This document shows, one piece after another, positions 59,386-64,000 of a DNA stretch of 64,000 bases (within the stretch, counting starts at the first letter, position 1; each line of letters opens with the position of its first letter). The notes below the pieces were generated by a model. It saw only the letters and a list, made by a program, of their open reading frames with translations, made no database searches and was not told the DNA's origin. Made by a program: the position numbers and the translations under genes. The DNA lies in assembly GCF_000328305.2 (NCBI RefSeq), contig NZ_ANPE02000067.1:1-64000 (forward strand). The letters are read 5' to 3'. This stretch comes from Arthrobacter crystallopoietes BAB-32 (lineage in GTDB: Bacteria > Actinomycetota > Actinomycetes > Actinomycetales > Micrococcaceae).

Positions 59386-59850
59386 ATGAAACGGCTGGCT
59401 GCAGCCTTGATTGGCCTCCACCTGCTGGCCGCACCGGGAGCGCATGCTGCCGAACAGAGGTCACAGATGGCTGCGTCGTCGGTCGCGGCGGAGGCTTTAT
59501 GGCCCTACTTCTCGCCGACGGCTGGTAGTGCCAGCGGTGCGACCTCTGCGGCGGAGAACCAGCGCCCTGCGGTAGCGCCGTGGTGGAAGCCATCGCCGCC
59601 GCCTGCCAGCCCCGGCTTGATTGCACGGCAGGTCGCCGGCCCCGTTGAACAACAGGACCCGAACCGCACGGTCACGGTGGTCGCTGGAGACAGCCTATGG
59701 GATATCGCGGCCAGGGAATTGGGCAGCCTCGCGACGGACGCAGAGATCGCCGGTCAATGGCCCAAATGGTATGCCGCCAACAGAAACGTGATCGGCGACG
59801 ACCCTTCACAGCTCCTGCCTGGTCAGGTTCTGACCGTACCAACCGAATAA
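59386..59850 (+). CDS. LysM-domain protein
   Basis: 154 residues from ATG 59386, which also gives a plausible signal peptide (MKRLAAALIGLHLLAAPGAH, cut after AHA). A Pro/Ser-rich linker leads to a LysM domain at the C-terminus (VTVVAGDSLWDIAARELG, WPKWYAANRNVIG, PSQLLPGQVLTVP), which binds peptidoglycan. The same frame extends upstream to the 59113 membrane segment but for one TAG codon, so the full protein is probably about 245 residues with the LysM domain outside the cell. It could still work in this shorter form. Confidence 0.85.
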   Translation: MKRLAAALIGLHLLAAPGAHAAEQRSQMAASSVAAEALWPYFSPTAGSASGATSAAENQRPAVAPWWKPSPPPASPGLIARQVAGPVEQQDPNRTVTVVAGDSLWDIAARELGSLATDAEIAGQWPKWYAANRNVIGDDPSQLLPGQVLTVPTE

Positions 59851-59882
59851 GAATCGACAGCCCTTCACGGAAAGGCCATCAG

Positions 59883-60515
59883 ATGACCAACGTAACTGAA
59901 CTCCGCCAGGCTGAGCAGGCTTCGGCACCGGACACGGCCGTAGAGCTGCCCGTCCTGGCTCCAGCCAGCGGTGCACCTCGTCCCTTGACCGTGCGACCGG
60001 TGCGACCGGTGGACCCGGAGAGCTATTTTGCCCCCATCATCCGGCTCGAACCGCGCACTCGCGCGCCATTGAGAAGAGATGAGGGGAGCGAGAATCCACG
60101 GTGTCCGGACCAATCCATCCCAACTGCTTCGGCGGCATCCTCAAGCGAAGATATCGACGAGCTGCGCCAGGTGACCGGGACTGCGCGATCGGTCGCCCAA
60201 GCGGCCATGGAAGTGATCGGCGGATCGCGTCCTGTCCAGCAACTGGCCAGATGGCTGGACCCGGATTGCTACGACAAATTGGTCCGCCGTGCGGCTCTAG
60301 TACAGGCGCGGCAGGAACGCCGGCGCCCCTCACGCAGCCAGGAGCCACGGCTCCACCGAAGTGCCGTAGTCCGCTCCTCCCGGGTCTGCCGGGTGGCCGA
60401 TGATGCCTACGAGGCCTCTCTCGTCATCGTCGAAGCGGCCAGAGTCCGCGCCGTGGCACTCCGTCTGGAGTTCCGACGCGGACTCTGGAAAGTCGCCGCT
60501 TTGGAAATCGGCTAG
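59883..60515 (+). CDS. Rv3235-like protein
   Basis: 210 residues. ATG 59883 with GGAAAGG upstream. A disordered, acidic-to-basic N-terminal half (VRPVRPVDPESYFAPIIRLE), a helical middle (LRQVTGTARSVAQAAMEVIG, VQQLARWLDPDCYDKLVRRA), and a compact C-terminal domain (VCRVADDAYEASLVIVEAAR, ALRLEFRRGLWKVAALEIG). This matches the Rv3235 family, which lies beside secA in actinobacteria as here. A role in secA regulation or export has been guessed but is not shown. Confidence 0.78.
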   Translation: MTNVTELRQAEQASAPDTAVELPVLAPASGAPRPLTVRPVRPVDPESYFAPIIRLEPRTRAPLRRDEGSENPRCPDQSIPTASAASSSEDIDELRQVTGTARSVAQAAMEVIGGSRPVQQLARWLDPDCYDKLVRRAALVQARQERRRPSRSQEPRLHRSAVVRSSRVCRVADDAYEASLVIVEAARVRAVALRLEFRRGLWKVAALEIG

Positions 60516-60532
60516 CCGAGCGTGGACCTTTG

Positions 60533-63271
<2,739 letters not shown>

Positions 63272-63324
63272 TACATTGCTCCCAGTCGTTTGCGCAGAAG
63301 TCTGGCTTCATCAGTCTACGGGAG

Positions 63325-64000
63325 TTACGTTCCAGCGGGCGCTTTGGTTCCCGGGGCCGGTGCTGGCCGTGCCCGTTGTGCCAAAGCCCGGCTTAGTTCC
63401 GGAGCGAGGTCACCTCGGTCCGCCACCTGGACTTCGGACAATTCCAGCCATTGGGCCATCAGGACCAGTTCGGATGCGAGTGCCACGGCGGTATCCTCCG
63501 GTGCCTCTGGTTCGCGGAAGGCCCCGCGGACCTCCAGGAATCCTGCGGCCCGGTGTGCTTTGAGGTCGACTCTGGCGCACAGCTGCTCGTGCAGCAGGAA
63601 CGGCAGGACATAGTAGCCGTACTGGCGTTGATGCGCCGGAGTGTAGATCTCGATCCGGTAGCGGAACCCGAACAGCCTTTCCAGCCGCTCCCGCTCGAAT
63701 ACGAGGGAGTCGAAGGGGCCCAGCAGGGCCTGTCCGGCCGCCCGCCGGGGCCTGGCAGCCGCGGTGTGGAGGTAGTGGGTTCCCTGCCAGCCCTCGACTG
63801 AGACCTCCTCGAGCCGGCCATCGGATACCAAGCGGCGGACCGCTTCTTCAGCAGGACGCCGGGGCACCCGGAAATAGTCAGCGAAGCAACGCACCGTACC
63901 AATGCCGTGGGCGCGGGCCGCAGCGTCCATCAGCCGCACCATCGATTCGTCCTTATCGACGGCGGGCTGCCGGCCGGCGGTTTTCGGCATCACCTTGGCG
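63325..64000 (-). CDS. Winged-helix DNA-binding protein (YcaQ/AlkZ-like), partial
   Basis: The frame is open to the window end, so the N-terminus is missing. Visible: AARAHGIGTVRCFADYFRVP and RPAEEAVRRLVSDGRLEEVS (winged helix), GPFDSLVFERERLERLFGFR, YRIEIYTPAHQRQYGYYVLP, and FLLHEQLCARVDLKAHRAAG, the C-terminal half of HTH_42 (YcaQ/AlkZ) proteins. These open DNA crosslinks or excise bulky alkylated bases. The catalytic region lies outside the window. Confidence 0.82.
   Translation of the reverse strand, partial: AKVMPKTAGRQPAVDKDESMVRLMDAAARAHGIGTVRCFADYFRVPRRPAEEAVRRLVSDGRLEEVSVEGWQGTHYLHTAAARPRRAAGQALLGPFDSLVFERERLERLFGFRYRIEIYTPAHQRQYGYYVLPFLLHEQLCARVDLKAHRAAGFLEVRGAFREPEAPEDTAVALASELVLMAQWLELSEVQVADRGDLAPELSRALAQRARPAPAPGTKAPAGT

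Overview
The window reads as high-GC actinobacterial DNA, most likely a Micrococcaceae (Arthrobacter-type) chromosome. The pointers are a WhiB1-type iron-sulfur regulator, a PdtaS-type histidine kinase, a giant NAD-dependent glutamate dehydrogenase, an Rv3235-like protein next to secA, a BldC-like regulator, and many leaderless genes with TANNNT boxes about 7 bases before the start codon. The genus is inference from gene content; no rRNA or tRNA is present.

Left part (1 to about 29,447): an integrated element, at least 29.4 kb, whose left end lies outside the window. Its right end is a large serine integrase (28043-29407) sitting inside a truncated tadA/cpaF pilus ATPase gene. It carries an XRE regulator, a broken SRAP gene, a ParD-like/zeta toxin-antitoxin pair with a palindromic operator, an exported HNH-type nuclease toxin with a DUF1963 candidate immunity protein, a DUF4375 gene, and a FadR-amidase-PxpA metabolic unit. 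It also has a serine resolvase overlapping a CoiA-like gene, lipoproteins, an SF1 helicase behind a 240-bp leader that also occurs at the very start of the window, and many small unknown genes. A ten-base motif, CCGCACACAT, precedes several element genes, in four cases 7-8 bases before the start codon.

Middle part (29.4-44.5 kb): truncated tadA, an ABC flippase-type exporter, and a surface-glycan cluster. The cluster has four GT4/GT1-like and two GT2 transferases, a DUF2304 protein, and a four-enzyme set like WbpA/B/E/D that would build a UDP-2,3-diacetamido-2,3-dideoxy-glucuronic acid type sugar.

Right part (44.5-64 kb): backbone genes. These are an FHA-EccC/EssC-type ATPase without other type VII genes, whiB1, pdtaS, the glutamate dehydrogenase (frameshifted), CpaE- and CpaB-like Tad genes, a BldC-like regulator, a LysM protein split by one amber codon, an Rv3235-like gene, secA, and a partial YcaQ/AlkZ-like gene.

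At least five genes across element and backbone are broken by what looks like one missing base, mostly in short homopolymers. Sequencing error is therefore a serious alternative to pseudogene formation throughout.
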